From positions 11,969,501 through 12,033,500 of the forward strand of contig JAPVLO010000003.1 of assembly GCA_027257055.1 (NCBI GenBank): a stretch of DNA of 64,000 nt. Reading direction: 5' to 3'. A model generated the notes under the pieces. The model was not told the DNA's origin, made no database searches, and saw only the letters and a program-made list of their open reading frames with translations. This document shows, one piece after another, positions 24,225-35,975 of this stretch (position 1 is its first letter; each line of letters opens with the position of its first letter). The translations under genes and the position numbers were made by a program. The stretch is from Cephalopachus bancanus (Eukaryota; Chordata; Mammalia; Primates; Tarsiidae).

Positions 24225-25333
24225 CTTTTTCTTCTCCTTCTCTTTCTTCCTTTCTTTAAAAAAAGGGTTTCAAACTAGCCAGCTAAATGCCAGAAAAGTG
24301 TATTTTGGAAATCGATTTAGTTCAATAGGTAGACTTTTAAACTTAGCTTCTGTTTCTTAGCAAAAATTACTGAGTTCTGGGCTGAGTTCATTAAGGAACA
24401 GGGCAAAGAAGGCATTCTCTATGCCTGTATGGATAGCTCTGAAAAAAGAAGTATACCTACTTTACCTGAGAGCCTACCTTTTATAAACACAACTTTCTTT
24501 TTGGCTTTGGGGTGGGATAGCAACTAAGCCAAAAGGTTTGCAGATTTTTCTTATCAATTAGTTACTCAAGCTTCTTATTTACTTTTTGTAAAAAGTGTTT
24601 TTATAGGGGCAATAAAAATATTGAAGTCTTTTTAGAAGTTTCTGCCTATCAGTGGGCATCCCTGGATGAGCTTAATTTGGTAGCCCTCACTTTTAAATGC
24701 ATTGCAGTGTTGTTTGGTTATGTTCCACTGTAATTTTAAATTATCTTTATTAAGATTTTACATTTTTTCTAAGTGTTTGCTGCTTCTAGGGCCTAATACT
24801 TATACATGTGAAAGCAGAGTAACTGGAAGGTGGAGTACTCAGTTCTTCAGAAATGAAGGATCCTATTTTACACTGAATCTTGGATTTGCTTTCAGATGCT
24901 CTTGACCATAATTAGTCAATGATTTTTTTCCTATATAAATATGCAAGAAAAATAAACAAAGGGGCTAGAACACAAAAATCTCTTCAAATTTCCAAAAGCT
25001 GGAGTCACGATGCACCTTCCTGCAGCATTGCCATTTATTGTCAGTTTCTGTCTAACCCAGTTAGACATCAGAGTCCTCTAACTGGATCCAACCCAGTTAA
25101 TTATCAGACCCAATCCAATCCTGGACCCAGTCCAGTATCTCTTGAGACTTCAGTTCAAATAAAAAATGTGCTGAAACAAATCAAAACAAAAATTCATGGA
25201 GCTTCAGAATCCAAGAGAGAATTCACCTACCATCCGTAGTTGCCGTGAGAGTGCAAAGGACACAAATGGCCTGGCAGGTACCTTGCTTAGTCACTAGGTG
25301 CTCCTGGGGTGGTCTCTGAAAGCTCTACTTAGA

Positions 25334-25351
25334 ATCCTATTTCTGATGCCA
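25334..25351 (-). other. Primer-binding-site-like sequence
   Basis: Two bases inside the long LTR on the minus strand. The 18 bases begin TGGCATCAGAA and fit the pattern of a leucine-tRNA primer site with about three differences. From memory, so moderate confidence. It fixes the provirus direction as minus. Confidence 0.55.
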
Positions 25352-25353
25352 TC

Positions 25354-25770
25354 TGTTAGGGAAAAAAAAACAAAACTTCAGACAGATAAAATTGAACAGA
25401 GCTTAATTGAGCAAAGAACACTTTGTGAGTCGGGAAGTCTCCAGAACTAGAAGTTCAGGGTGACGCCTCTGCCCCCTGGGGCTGCCATATGGTTGGATAA
25501 TATTTTTGGACAGAAAAAGGAAAACTATGTGCAGAAAATTGAAGTGAGGTACAAAAACAGCTGAATTGACTATTGCTTGATGTCAGTCTTGTTGGAGATG
25601 GTTTGAATAGTTAGTCACCTGTGATTGGCCATAACTTTGTGATTGATACAGGAGTAGGTTACAGTCTATTTACACATCCAGTTAGGTTATAGTTCACTAG
25701 GTATGGAAAAACTTTTAGGCCAAACTTAAAACATGTAAGGAGGTAGCTTTAAGCTATACTTAATTTGTCA
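25354..25770 (-). repeat. Proviral 5' LTR, 417 bp
   Basis: On the minus strand it begins TGACAAATT and ends CCCTAACA, giving TG...CA ends. A CTCAATTAAGCTCTG segment near 25400 looks like the usual R-region polyadenylation area of class I LTRs. Confidence 0.75.
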
Positions 25771-25955
25771 TTAGTTAACTGATGTTGGGGAAGTCATTAA
25801 ATCCACCTTGCCCCAGCTTTCTTCTCTGTAAAAGGGGTTAATACTAGTCCCAACCTCCTAAAGCTCCTAAAGGATTAAATAAGTTAATATCTGTAAAACA
25901 GTTAGAATAGTATCTTCATTAATAAGCACTGTATAAATGCTTATTCAAAATTTTA
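25771..25955 (+). repeat. MIR, 3' half (split by provirus)
   Basis: Sense MIR resumes: ttagttaactgatgttgggg, aagtcattaaatccacct, ctctgtaaaaggggttaata, aagcactgtataaatgctta. Aligns without a gap to the consensus after the 5' half at 20400. Confidence 0.8.
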
Positions 25956-26264
25956 TCATATTCTGTAAGAATATGAACCTGATAATTCCAATTTAATAAT
26001 TATTCCTGGGCCCAATCTATGCCAGCAGCAGCATGTGGATGGGAGATTCCAGATGAACAAATCATGGTTTTGGCCCCCAGTTTGCTTACAAAACCCTTTT
26101 TAACAGGAACCACATGAGGGAAGGATTGACCTGACCCAGTCTTGGGCTTAGAAAAGAGAAGCATCTATGAAGTCCTGGGCCAGACATAGTTGCTGTAGCT
26201 AACTTCATTATATATGAGTAGGAAGATAAAGACCCCAGGCGAGAAATACCTGTTGCTACCTTTG

Positions 26265-26865
26265 AGAGATGGTATTTTCCAAGGATGGCAGCCATAATAC
26301 CTCCCATTTCACATGTTGTTCTGGAACCTTGGCACCTTCCCATTAAGTCTAATTCCCTCCTCTTGAATCTGGGCAGGGATCCCAGTTTGCTTGGAAGGCA
26401 TAGGATGCTGCCAAAGTGAAGCTGTGTGACTTCTAAGGCTAGGTCATACAGGTTGGGGCTAGGGACTGAAGGAGGACTCTGCCTTAGAAATTGATACAAT
26501 TGCTTTTAAAGCCTTGAGCTGACATTGAAGAAGCCCTTGAGGCTGCCATGCAGTGAGGAAGCACAGGTCACACGGAGAGGATATGTGCAGATTCTCTGGG
26601 TGACATCCCCAGGTGAGGGCTGATATCCCAGCTGATGGCCAGATGCATGAGTGAAGATGCTTCTAGATGCTTTCAGTCCCTGGCTGCTGAGTCACCTCCA
26701 GCCTTTGAGTTTTTCCACATGAGGCTTCAGATATTGGGAAATAGTCAGACACATTCCCTTTTGGAATCCACAACCTACAGAATCTGATTATACCGAAGTG
26801 GTTATTTTGAGTCACGGATGTTGGAGTGATTTGTTGTACAGCAAGAAGAACCAGAACTCTGCCCT
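26265..26865 (+). repeat. MaLR-type LTR (MLT1-like)
   Basis: Text such as gtgacttctaaggctaggtc and gtcacacggagaggatatgt, ending with gatttgttgtacagcaaga, follows the MLT1-type LTR order in sense. The minus open frame across 26086-26499 is a shadow. Confidence 0.55.
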
Positions 26866-27339
26866 CCGACCTTCTGCTAGGACTCATTCCTTAGGACTCC
26901 CAGAAACAGACACTTCTTTCTCTAGAGATCTTAGAGGAAGAAAGCGTGCTCCTAGCACAGTGAATAAGATTTGTTTCTTCATGAATCTAGAGAATTCTCT
27001 GTGATCAAAGATGTTACAGCTGGAAGAGCTTCTAGAGCTGCTTTCCTTGCCAACATCTGGCTGTGACAGCTCCCGAGAGAGTCATCTCCAGCATCACCAG
27101 CAGAGAGGGCAAGGAGGGTGAGTAGCCCCTCACCTGCCCATGACTGTCTCACAGCTCTTCTGTCAAGCGGCCCAGATCACAATAGCTCATGCAGATGAAA
27201 GTACTAAGTTAATACTGGAAAATGTTAAATCCTCCTGGAGGGGTGGAATTTCCCTTACAGGAAGAGAGGAGCTCTTCATTTGGTTCATGAGATGGTTCCC
27301 ACATTTTCCAGCCTCTGTTGTTCATCTTATTATCTGATG
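26866..27339. other. No recognisable feature
   Basis: Unique-looking DNA with short frames of no family resemblance. Confidence 0.35.
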
Positions 27340-27535
27340 TTTTCCCAGAGTTCTGTGCATCGTGTCTATTATTTAGTTTTGTCCTCACAATCAAAGCAGA
27401 AAGCTGTTTGTCAACCTCATTTTAGAGATGTAGAAACTGAGACCCAAAGACTAACCCAAGAGCATATTTAGCTAATCCATGGTGAAGCTCAGACTTAAGC
27501 CTGTGCCTTCTGGTGCTAAATTCAGATCTCTTGTT
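27340..27535 (-). repeat. MIR
   Basis: Antisense MIR: cctcattttagagatgtaga, aactgagacccaaagactaa, gtgaagctcagacttaagcc. Confidence 0.7.
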
Positions 27536-27919
27536 ATTGTACTCCAAAAAGGATACTTGTTCTTGAGTGAAAATTAATGTCTGTTTGCTCCAAAGTTGTC
27601 CGAAGAGTGCTTAATAAAGGTGTGATGTTTCTCACTTTATAGTCCATTTCAAAGTACTGGAATTCCGAACTTTATCTGTGCAAGGAAGTTAGGTTTTTGT
27701 TTTGTTTTGTTTTGAGTGTCAGTTTTATGTGATTCTTCCCAGGAGTGAGATGAAACAAGTGTCAGGGTGGTCCAATCCCTGCACACCTCTCTCCCCAAAT
27801 TTCTGTACACTCCCCAAAATGACCTGAAGATTTTGCCAAAACTCATGCTATACATGCTTTCATGGCATGTATAGCATCAACTTGGCATCATTCACCATAG
27901 AGTTGACAAGAAATATGTG

Positions 27920-28024
27920 GCCGGAGCCCAGCAGGTCGAGGCTGCGGTGGCCGGGAGCGGCCACTGCATTCCAGTCTGGGCGACAGAGTGAGACTCCAAC
28001 TCAAAAAAAAAAAAAAAAAAAGAA
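27920..28024 (+). mobile_element. 5'-truncated young Alu (right-monomer tail)
   Basis: Only the last third of the right monomer plus poly(A). It has the palindrome GTGGCCGGGAGCGGCCAC (27947-27964). An exact 12-bp target duplication AAGAAATATGTG (27908-27919, 28025-28036) shows it inserted already truncated. Confidence 0.95.
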
Positions 28025-28036
28025 AAGAAATATGTG

Positions 28037-29027
28037 TATGCACATTGACCTGTGAGCCAGTACTAAGCAGTTCCAGCAATGGGTGAAACCAATGCAAAAA
28101 CAAGTGTTTTATAACTGTTTTTTTCCAAAGTAATGAAATGCCCTCCACTCATATTTTTCAAATTATCGAAGACAGTGACAAATAGTGCTGCTGGTCATAT
28201 GTGAAAAGGACAGACTATTTCTGCAGAATGCTTCTATAAAAGGTCACCACTTGGAGCAGCTGCTAATTCCAGAGAACTCCTTATATCTTTTACCAGTAAC
28301 CCAACCCCAATGACACAAGTATTGAACACTGATACCTCAGTGTGGCATGCATTGGTGTCAGGGTGAAGGGCAGTATTGTAGGACTGAGTGGGAACAGGAA
28401 ACAAGCCTGGTCAGGAATCTCACACATGCTTCAGCCTTGTCTCCAAGTCAACCATGGCAGGCATGAAGCTCAAGTGGTCCCCTTGACTCACACTCTTCTG
28501 GGCCTGTGAGCAAAACCTTGAAGGGAGAAAGGGATGCCCAGTGTTTGTAGGATCACTCCCCAAGGTGTGACTCTCTTAATTGGGTGGGAATGCCCAGACC
28601 TCCTTCCTGTCTCCCCAGTGTCTGGTTTTCTCAGTGTTTCCCTCCTCTTTTCCTCTCTTCCTGGCCTCCAAGTCTCCCTAGATGTCTGGTTCCATGCCCT
28701 TCTATTCCTATGGAAGAACAGATATACAGAAGTGGGTGGGGACCTCAAGAGGGAGATCTGCTCTAGATGGAGATGGAGATCTGAGAGGAACTGGCGCTTA
28801 GAAGTCAGCTGATGCCAAGAGAGTAGAGAGTAAGTTTCTCAGCATGAGGATGGAAAGCTGGTGGGGATTTTTCCACACTCTTCAGAAGCTGCCAACTGGC
28901 ACGAAGGCGGTTAGAATGGATATGAGGGACTTTGATCTGGCTTCTGCCTTCTGCTCTCCTAATCTCTACCCATTTCCAAAGTGAACTTCCTGCAATTCTT
29001 TCAACCTCCATATTTCTCACACTTTGC
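28037..29027. other. No recognisable feature
   Basis: Unique-looking DNA. Opposed frames at 28488-28812 overlap on both strands and have no family likeness. Confidence 0.35.
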
Positions 29028-29039
29028 CATTGCTCTTCT

Positions 29040-29222
29040 CTTTTCTTAAAAAAATTTTTTTTAAAATTTATTTTTAGAGACAGAGATCTCACTCTGTCAC
29101 CCAAGCTGGAGTGCAGTGTCATGATCATAGCTCACTGCCACCTCGAAATCCTGGGCTCAAACAGTCTGCTTGCCTCGGCCTCCTGAGTAGCTGAGATTAT
29201 AGGTGTGTGTCACCTCACCTGG
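29040..29222 (-). mobile_element. Alu right monomer (FRAM-like)
   Basis: Single antisense monomer with a poly(T) start. Exact 12-bp target duplication CATTGCTCTTCT at 29028-29039 and 29223-29234. Confidence 0.9.
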
Positions 29223-29249
29223 CATTGCTCTTCTATTCCAGTAAATTTT

Positions 29250-29345
29250 CTACTCCCCCCCTACTTTTGTAACTTCTGTTCACCGTTGGACACCCAGCTT
29301 AGGTGTCACCTACCCAAGAGTTCTTTTCTGACCTCAGTCCCTCAC
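29250..29345 (+). repeat. L2 fragment
   Basis: Contains cacccagcttaggtgtcacc and ttcttttctgacctcagtcc, common L2 text. Confidence 0.5.
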
Positions 29346-29399
29346 CTCAACACACACACAGACACACATACACCTCACAATCTGAGCTAGAGATGGAGC

Positions 29400-29520
29400 C
29401 CTAGATTCTTGCCCACAGTTGGTATGACCTGAGTGTCCCTAGTCAAGACCTTTTACCCTCCTAACCCACATTTCCTCATCTGTAAAACCAGGGGGTGGGT
29501 AGGCGTTTTAGTTGTTCTAG
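29400..29520 (+). repeat. MIR
   Basis: Sense MIR: tatgacctgagtgtccctag, catttcctcatctgtaaaac. Confidence 0.6.
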
Positions 29521-32179
29521 AGTTCTGGGGAAGTATACACCATAAGTATGTACAGCCACCAGTGCTGCCTCTTCACTATTCTAAGTAGAATGAAGTGCCT
29601 CTGGTCAAAGCAATTTATTTGCAGGCACTTATAATACAGCCTTGTCTACAGTGGCTCTAATTCCACGCTGACATTTTCAATAGAGATGGCTTAATGGAGA
29701 AAAATGATCCTATTCCCTAAACAAGACAGACTTTAGTAGGGGTTGAAATGGGTATGGGGAACTTTTATTTACATGTCACTTTTCTCTAATTTTGAGGAAT
29801 TTAAGCATCTTCTTTGCTTTGCTTTCCATTTCCTACCCATCCCATTAATAAAGATTAATGAAAGGACTAGAATCTATTGAGAAAAACAAATCAAAATAAC
29901 AATTTCAGTCCTTTTGCCTAGAAACCTGACATGCCCAATTTGGACATCTCATGAAATTCCATCCAGTTAAAATTGTGGTTATTAGGCAATTAATACTTAG
30001 TTTTGGTTCTGCTTACTCTCTGGAAAGGCTGTTTTCCAAAAGCATAAATGTGACAGGAAATTTCTTCACTCCGTTTATCCCTAGTAGTTTAAATATTACT
30101 TCATAGTTGCAAATGAGCTTTTCCTCATTTCTTGCACAGGCAGGATATGGCTGGTCTTCTTATCTTGGTTACTGGCATGACACTATGTTTCTTTCCAGGG
30201 TGATAGAAGCAAGTGAGTTTAGAGATGGTAAAACTCTTTTCAAACTCCAAATATAAAAAAAATTCAAGGAGGCAACACGGCCAGCGGTGGTCTTGGCAAG
30301 CTTTCACTTCTAGGAGGTCAGGTGTCCTTTGGACAGGATTAGACTGGGCTCTCTGGAGAGAATGGGGTGATACCCAGAAAGGAATGTGAGGTGCAACTAG
30401 GTTCTGGAATATAGACCCCCTTAGCATAGTTTAAGAGAAGTCTCAAATCGAAATGCTTGCATAAGACCAAGGTTTCCCCATGTTATTTATTTCTCCTTTC
30501 CTTTCACAACTTTTTCTCACAAATGCCCCTTTACCCTCTGCTAAAAGAGTGATATTTCTTGCCAGTCCAGTTCCTCAATCTCAAAATTCGAGGAATTTGC
30601 GAATAGTCATCTCGTGTGGCCCTGCCTCAAAGTTTTCTCATCTAAAAGTATGTCTATGAAGAACAGATCTTTGGGTCCTCTGGCGCACTGGAAAACTTTA
30701 AATGTCAAAACATTACTTATACTTACCCTCCAATGTAAATGTGCCTCTGAAGACAATACTTAAGGATTTTTTATATGTAAGGAATGGCTTTATTTGGCAT
30801 TTAAGACTTAAGGGACCCGGTTGCAGTAGAAGCTTGTATATTTATATCTTTGCTTCTCAGTCTGATAAAGTCCTGGCTAATTGATCTATTGAGGAGAAAT
30901 ACATCCATGCACATTTAGGTCTCCTCTCAGTCACACTGAGGACTGAGCTGTACTGGTCCTGTCTCCATTGTTTCTGCTGCCAAATGAAATAAATTCCTTC
31001 ATGTTTTTCTAGCTTGTACCAGAAACTAACACCAGAGAAGAAACTCTGATCAGGTAAACCTTCCGTTTGGAAGAACATGTCTACTAGGTTATTGCAGAGG
31101 GCAGATCACATTATTTAAAGCATCGACTAAGAAGAACGCTTGAAATACCAGTCTTTTTGTGATGCCAATAAATATCGTAGACTGAAGAGTATCAGGAATC
31201 CACTTTAATATGACCAAGTGCTTACTGATCAATTACTTTTTATTAGGCATTAGGGTTGGAGAATCCAGAATTGGTTCAAGACCAACACCATTGGTAGCAA
31301 TATACAAATCTGACATCTGAGTAGGGTTTTACAGATCCTATTGCATATGCCCATCATCTCTAGGTTTTCCAAATCTCCTGGTTAGGCAGGCAAGTCTGTG
31401 TTGTTTTGTAGAAACCAAAGCTCAAAGAAAAGATGTGATTTCCAGAAGGGACACAAATAATTTACCATCCTACTCCATGTCAACTCCCCCGGTCCTACTT
31501 CTTGCAGTTTCCCTATGGCCATGGGTGTGTCTCTAGGAAGCAAAAGCCCAGAATCTAGAATGCTTAAGGATGACAAAATGTTGAATTGAAATGAAGAAAT
31601 AAAAGGTCCAAGAGATCTCAATATGGGCCAGTACAAAGACAGAGCATGGCCAGATGATAGTCTGGGAGAGAATCTTGTTGCAGAACCACCAGACATGGCT
31701 CTGGGCAAGTCCACCCTTAAAAGACCAGGCAGAGGGTAGCCTTCCACATGGGCCCAGCCTTTCTGATACATATCAGATATTCTTAGGACATCCAAATGTC
31801 TTCCCCCAAACCAAGAACTTTGGACTTCTCACAAACTCACTGAGCTTCTAGAGGTCTCAAGAGTAATAGCAACTGAGACTTCTGGTCAGGGAATGCTGTC
31901 ACTGCTGTGTGGAAAGAAGCCCAGAGATCTGCCATAGCTTTTGTCTTCCTGAGCAGTCTTCACGGATACTGTGATCATAATTTGACTGCTCAGCGCTTTA
32001 GAATTCATTACCAGAAACCACAGTGGGCCCGTCAGAATCCACTCCTAAGTTCAAGAAGAGCAATAAAAAAGATGGGAAAGGAATTGGATAAGTAGTATCA
32101 GACAACTAATTCTTCATTTGCAGAAAAGCAGATAGGAAGATGAACTTCTGCTGATACCATAAGCTGCAGCATCCAGAGC
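29521..32179. other. Long stretch without recognisable repeats or genes
   Basis: About 2.6 kb with few repeat signatures. Open frames up to 137 codons occur (minus 31382-31795) but show no domain, no family resemblance and no splice-site pattern I can defend. It may contain very old repeats that I cannot see by eye. Confidence 0.4.
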
Positions 32180-32345
32180 ACTTACTGATATGTTGCTGCA
32201 TGCCATGCCTTCTTGGCATTAGTAACTGCTATTTCCCCCACTTGAGTGATAAGGAAATTAAGACTCAGAGAAGTCAATGTTTGGCCCAGAGGTGGTGGTG
32301 GTGAAGTTTCTGAATCTAAAGCCCATGCTTGTTCTATTTCCCTTG
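32180..32345 (-). repeat. MIR
   Basis: Antisense MIR: gtgataaggaaattaagact, cagagaagtcaatgtttggc. Confidence 0.6.
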
Positions 32346-32739
32346 TGGTGGTTCCATGGCTCTTGATGGAACTCAAGGGCGCATGAATGTAACTTTGGGA
32401 TGCTTTAGCAGAGACAGAGAGTCAGGGGGACTGCCACTCTAAACCTGATTCAACCTTAGCAGTTCCAGTTTTTCTTTATTTTATATACTGGGTTTCATAT
32501 ATAATTTCATTTGAGTCAAGAGTTCTGGACATTTAAAAAGCACTGGAATCCATGATATGTCAATTTTTAACCTAACATTTTCAAGTGAATTGGCCCAAGG
32601 ACCTTAGTTATATCATTTTTATATGCACTTGATCCTGGTTTGTACTTTGGATCAACCTGTGTAGATGCCCCTGTGGAACCCCTCTGTCATTCATGACAAG
32701 CCCACGTGGGGTAAAGAGAATAGTTTTGTGTTCTGGGGG

Positions 32740-32850
32740 TACCACTGAATCCCTCTGTGAACTGGAACAAGTTACTTCCTCCCTCTGAAATTGTTTTTTT
32801 TTAAATCTATAAAATGAGGATGTTGGATTAGATCAGCTGCCAGGCTGACA
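32740..32850 (+). repeat. MIR, 3' part
   Basis: Sense MIR: ggaacaagttacttcctccc, tctataaaatgaggatgttg. Confidence 0.5.
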
Positions 32851-32920
32851 TTTTGTGGAAGATTGAGGGAGGCGTGGAGACAGTTGAAGTACCCATGCAT
32901 ACTGACTGGAGGTCTGGCGA

Positions 32921-33110
32921 TAGGGTTGCCAGCTACAGCAAGTGAAAATACAGGCCCCATGTAAATTTAAATTTTAGAAATACAACAATAACTTTTTAGT
33001 ATGCCCCATGCAATATTTGGGACATATTCATATTTAAAACAGAGTATTTGTTTTGTATCTAAAATTCAAATTTGTTTGAGTTTCTTATATTTTTATTTGG
33101 CAACTCTACA
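32921..33110. mobile_element. Palindromic MITE-like DNA transposon
   Basis: Ends are inverted copies (tagggttgcca... and ...ttggcaactcta) and the two halves are complementary around a centre near 33010 (gccccatgcaatatttggg). This is the old 'agggttgccag' type mammalian MITE; family name not asserted. Confidence 0.65.
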
Positions 33111-33544
33111 ATAGAAATATATTGTTTCCTCTATCCCTTTAGCAAAGAGTTGAAACACACAAGCAAACAAATGAACAACAACAAAAAAAATCTTTGCTAA
33201 TTTTGGTCTTGTTGGCTTGGTAAAATCTTTTTCTTTGATCTTTCAACTCGTGATATCATAGCACCCCAAAATATTAAATACAGAAGATAATAGAGTACTA
33301 CTCCCAGTGCTTTCTTTAATTTAATGTTTATTTATTTTGTTTCAGAAACGTTCTGTATCTGTATCTCACATTTTGTGTTTGCATCAGAGAGTTTTTTCAT
33401 ATCTGATGATTTAACAAAAGCTCTTGACTTGAACAAACCTCTTTTCTCCCTGACTAAAACATATTTTTTGGCCAAAAAATCCACACTGCCATCACAAGAA
33501 ATCCTGTTGGCTATCTGCATTTTCTTCAAATGCTATTGCTTTGT

Positions 33545-33548
<4 letters not shown>

Positions 33549-33598
<50 letters not shown>
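33549..33598. repeat. (TC)n microsatellite
   Basis: A perfect run of about 25 TC units. The Ser/Leu-rich plus frame and Arg/Glu-rich minus frame across it are artefacts. Confidence 0.96.
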
Positions 33599-33600
<2 letters not shown>

Positions 33601-34437
33601 CCACCACCCCCCACCCCGTCCTCCAATCCATATTTGCACTTTTTGCTTTTCAGCCAGTGATTGCATGTGGCTGGTGGTTTGGTGATTGTGAAATCATCTT
33701 GAAATATCAGTGAAGAAAGTGTTCCTCCTGCATTTGTGGCCAAACTCCCCTCAGGAACTTCAGGTTTCTCTCAGCCTCCTTGCACAGGAGGAAGCACTCA
33801 CTTGGGGTGGCCTTGGGCAGGGAGGCAAAGAGACTGGCAAGACAGAGCTCCTCACGTTCATTTGTACATGTGCTCCTGACATTTTTTCAGATGTCCTTTG
33901 CAAATGTTATTTGGACTTAACAGGAAATTGCATGCATCTTGGATAGACTTAGAGGTGAACCTGGGCACTGCCAAGCCCATAGATGAGTAGGTACAGAGGA
34001 ACTGGACCCAAGCCTAGGCAGAGAGACCTCTGAGAGCAGCTTTGCCACTGACATTGGCTCAGTCCTTTGAGGGAGGAGAGCTTTTCAAGGAGGGAGGTCA
34101 GTGCAGAGGGAATGTTGGTGCTGGGAGCCACCACACAGGAAAATGTGCAGTGAGGTGAACCCAGAGTGGGTGTCAGCATCACTTCAATGGTGGCCCTTCC
34201 ATAGAAATGGCAAGTGCCTTGTGGGTGGCCTCTTGACATGACTTGAGCATCAAGCTAAAGAATGAACCCCAACCCTGGTCCCGTGTGTGCTGGACATCCT
34301 ACATGGGAAGACCATGCCTGAGAGTCTGGAGATTTGCATTTTCCTCCTGGGTCTGCCAGGAAATCACTGCAAGACCTCAGGTCTCAGAGTCCATCTGGTC
34401 ACTGGGGCTTGTTGAGCTGATCTCTATGAGATGCTTT
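33599..34437. other. No recognisable feature
   Basis: Unique-looking DNA; no gene or clear repeat. Confidence 0.35.
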
Positions 34438-34451
34438 ATGTCCACCTTTTT

Positions 34452-34512
34452 CTTTTAATCAATATTTTTATTTTAATATTGTGGGGTACATTTAAGGGTT
34501 AGGTATACAAAT
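34452..34512 (-). mobile_element. Very short L1 3' UTR insertion (61 bp)
   Basis: Only the last bases of the L1 3' UTR (ttgtggggtacatttaaggg, ttaggtatacaa) plus tail. Exact 14-bp target duplication ATGTCCACCTTTTT at 34438-34451 and 34513-34526. Confidence 0.93.
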
Positions 34513-34669
34513 ATGTCCACCTTTTTGTGATATTTTTTATTGTTACTTTTGTACAATAGTTCACTCATCTGAACACAGACCTAGAAATAGAAAATTCTGC
34601 AGCTTGGGAAGAACAGTAACAGAATATATAAGCCATACTTTTCCCATGTATATTTACCTAGAGAGACTA

Positions 34670-34885
34670 TATTTTTATTTTTTATTTTTCATTTTTTTGA
34701 GACTCCCAAGTAGCTGAGACTACAGGCATGAGTCATCATGCTCATCTAATCTTTTGATTTTTTTTATAGAGATGAGGTCCTTGCTATGTTGCCTAGGCTG
34801 GTCTCAAACTCCTGGGCTCAAGGAATGTTCCCACTTTGGCCTTCTCAAGGTCTGAGATTACAGGCATGAGCCACCCCACCTAGCC
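34670..34885 (-). mobile_element. Alu, internally deleted
   Basis: Antisense Alu lacking most of the right monomer. Target duplication AGAGAGACT on both sides (34660-34668, 34886-34894). Confidence 0.85.
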
Positions 34886-34894
34886 AGAGAGACT

Positions 34895-35839
34895 TTGAAT
34901 ACGAAATTCAGGTAAGTATGAGAACACATAGGCATAACCAACTTTCATTCCATTCTATTCATGTAATGAACACTTACATCTATTATGCACCAGGCTCTGC
35001 TTAGGGGACAGAGGTAAAACAGGTGGAAACCCTGCCTCAGGAAGCCTACAGTCCAAGGGGCCAGAGAGAGAGGAAACCCAGTGATCTGAATGAACTGGGG
35101 CATTTGCTTTGGCAGAGGAAAGGGCAGAGCCCTGTGGAAACCTGAGGAAGAAGTAGCTCATCTACCTCTGGTTGTTTCTCTTGTGGAAGTGATATGTGGA
35201 GGCGGAGGTGGCTTGAACTATTGGGGCAGCAAATAGAGGAAGTATATGCTATCAAAAATAGAGGGGCAAGGAGGAAATAAAAGTTCTTCTAATCTAACAG
35301 AAACGCAGAGGGGCCCGACAGAACCAAGGGATGAGTAACTTTCCCCGGTGCTTTTGGAGCTGGGATGACTCTAACATAGAACTGGGCTCAGGAAAAGAAA
35401 CTCACTTCAACCAAGTAGCGACACTTGCTAGATGTCAAAAGCCAGAGCAGTGGGTGCTCCAGTATCCCTTAGGAAGGGATATATAGAGTTTCCCTTGGGA
35501 GGATGGGGAGGCTGCTCCCAGAGGTTTTGTGTTCCTCTTTAGGCCACCTGGTGTGGTCACTACCGCAAATGAGGACAGGCTGGGCCCATAGAGGCCTTCC
35601 GTTCCCAGAGTCCCAGCTAAGGGTGTGAGACATACCATCCCAAAGGTTCTCGGCCTATCTAGGCTACAGCCAACCATGAAGAAAGGAAAGGCTGACCTGA
35701 GAATCAGCAGATACACTGCTGTCATGACAGGGGGCTTGCAGAGGCTCTCTGCCATGGAATGTGGGCATGGTGCCTACAATCGCTCCTTGTTTCATTTCCA
35801 TGGGACCCTCCACTTGGACCTCCAACCCTTCATCCACAT
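34895..35839. other. Unassigned with old repeat trace
   Basis: 34970-35060 has the old repeat phrase tatgcaccaggctctgctta. The rest has only short frames without likeness to any family. Confidence 0.35.
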
Positions 35840-35975
35840 GCCAACACTTTTCTCCAGCCTGAGAAATCACAGAACAATTCACCCACTCATCCCATCCACC
35901 CATCACATTACATACAGTCCTGGCACATAGTCAATAAATATTTAATGGCTGACTAAATAATTGAATGAGTAAAAT
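35840..35975 (+). repeat. L2 3' end
   Basis: Contains cagtcctggcacatagtcaa and taaatatttaatggctgact. Confidence 0.5.

Larger units (their letters stand above)
20488..25770 (-). mobile_element. Endogenous retrovirus, about 5.3 kb, class I-like
   Basis: The two ends are LTR sequence and the element sits inside a MIR. The MIR bases at the junctions form a 4-bp target duplication, CTAG (20484-20487) and TTAG (25771-25774). Four bases is the usual gammaretrovirus-like (class I) size. Read on the minus strand it runs LTR (25770-25354), a PBS-like site, an AT-rich interior, and a remnant of the second LTR (about 20488-20550). No gag, pol or env frame survives that I can recognise, so it is probably a non-autonomous or badly decayed copy. 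Alus later inserted at 21591 and 23513. The family name is not asserted. Confidence 0.78.

Noticed and set aside
26086..26499. 137-codon minus-strand frame
   Set aside because: Partly antisense to a MaLR-type LTR; a shadow.
31382..31795. 137-codon minus-strand frame
   Set aside because: No similarity to any family I know and composition like random translation.
31907..32095. Basic plus-strand frame resembling a small ribosomal-type protein
   Set aside because: Considered as a processed pseudogene; the residues do not match any small ribosomal protein I could compare, and no poly(A) tail or target duplication was found.
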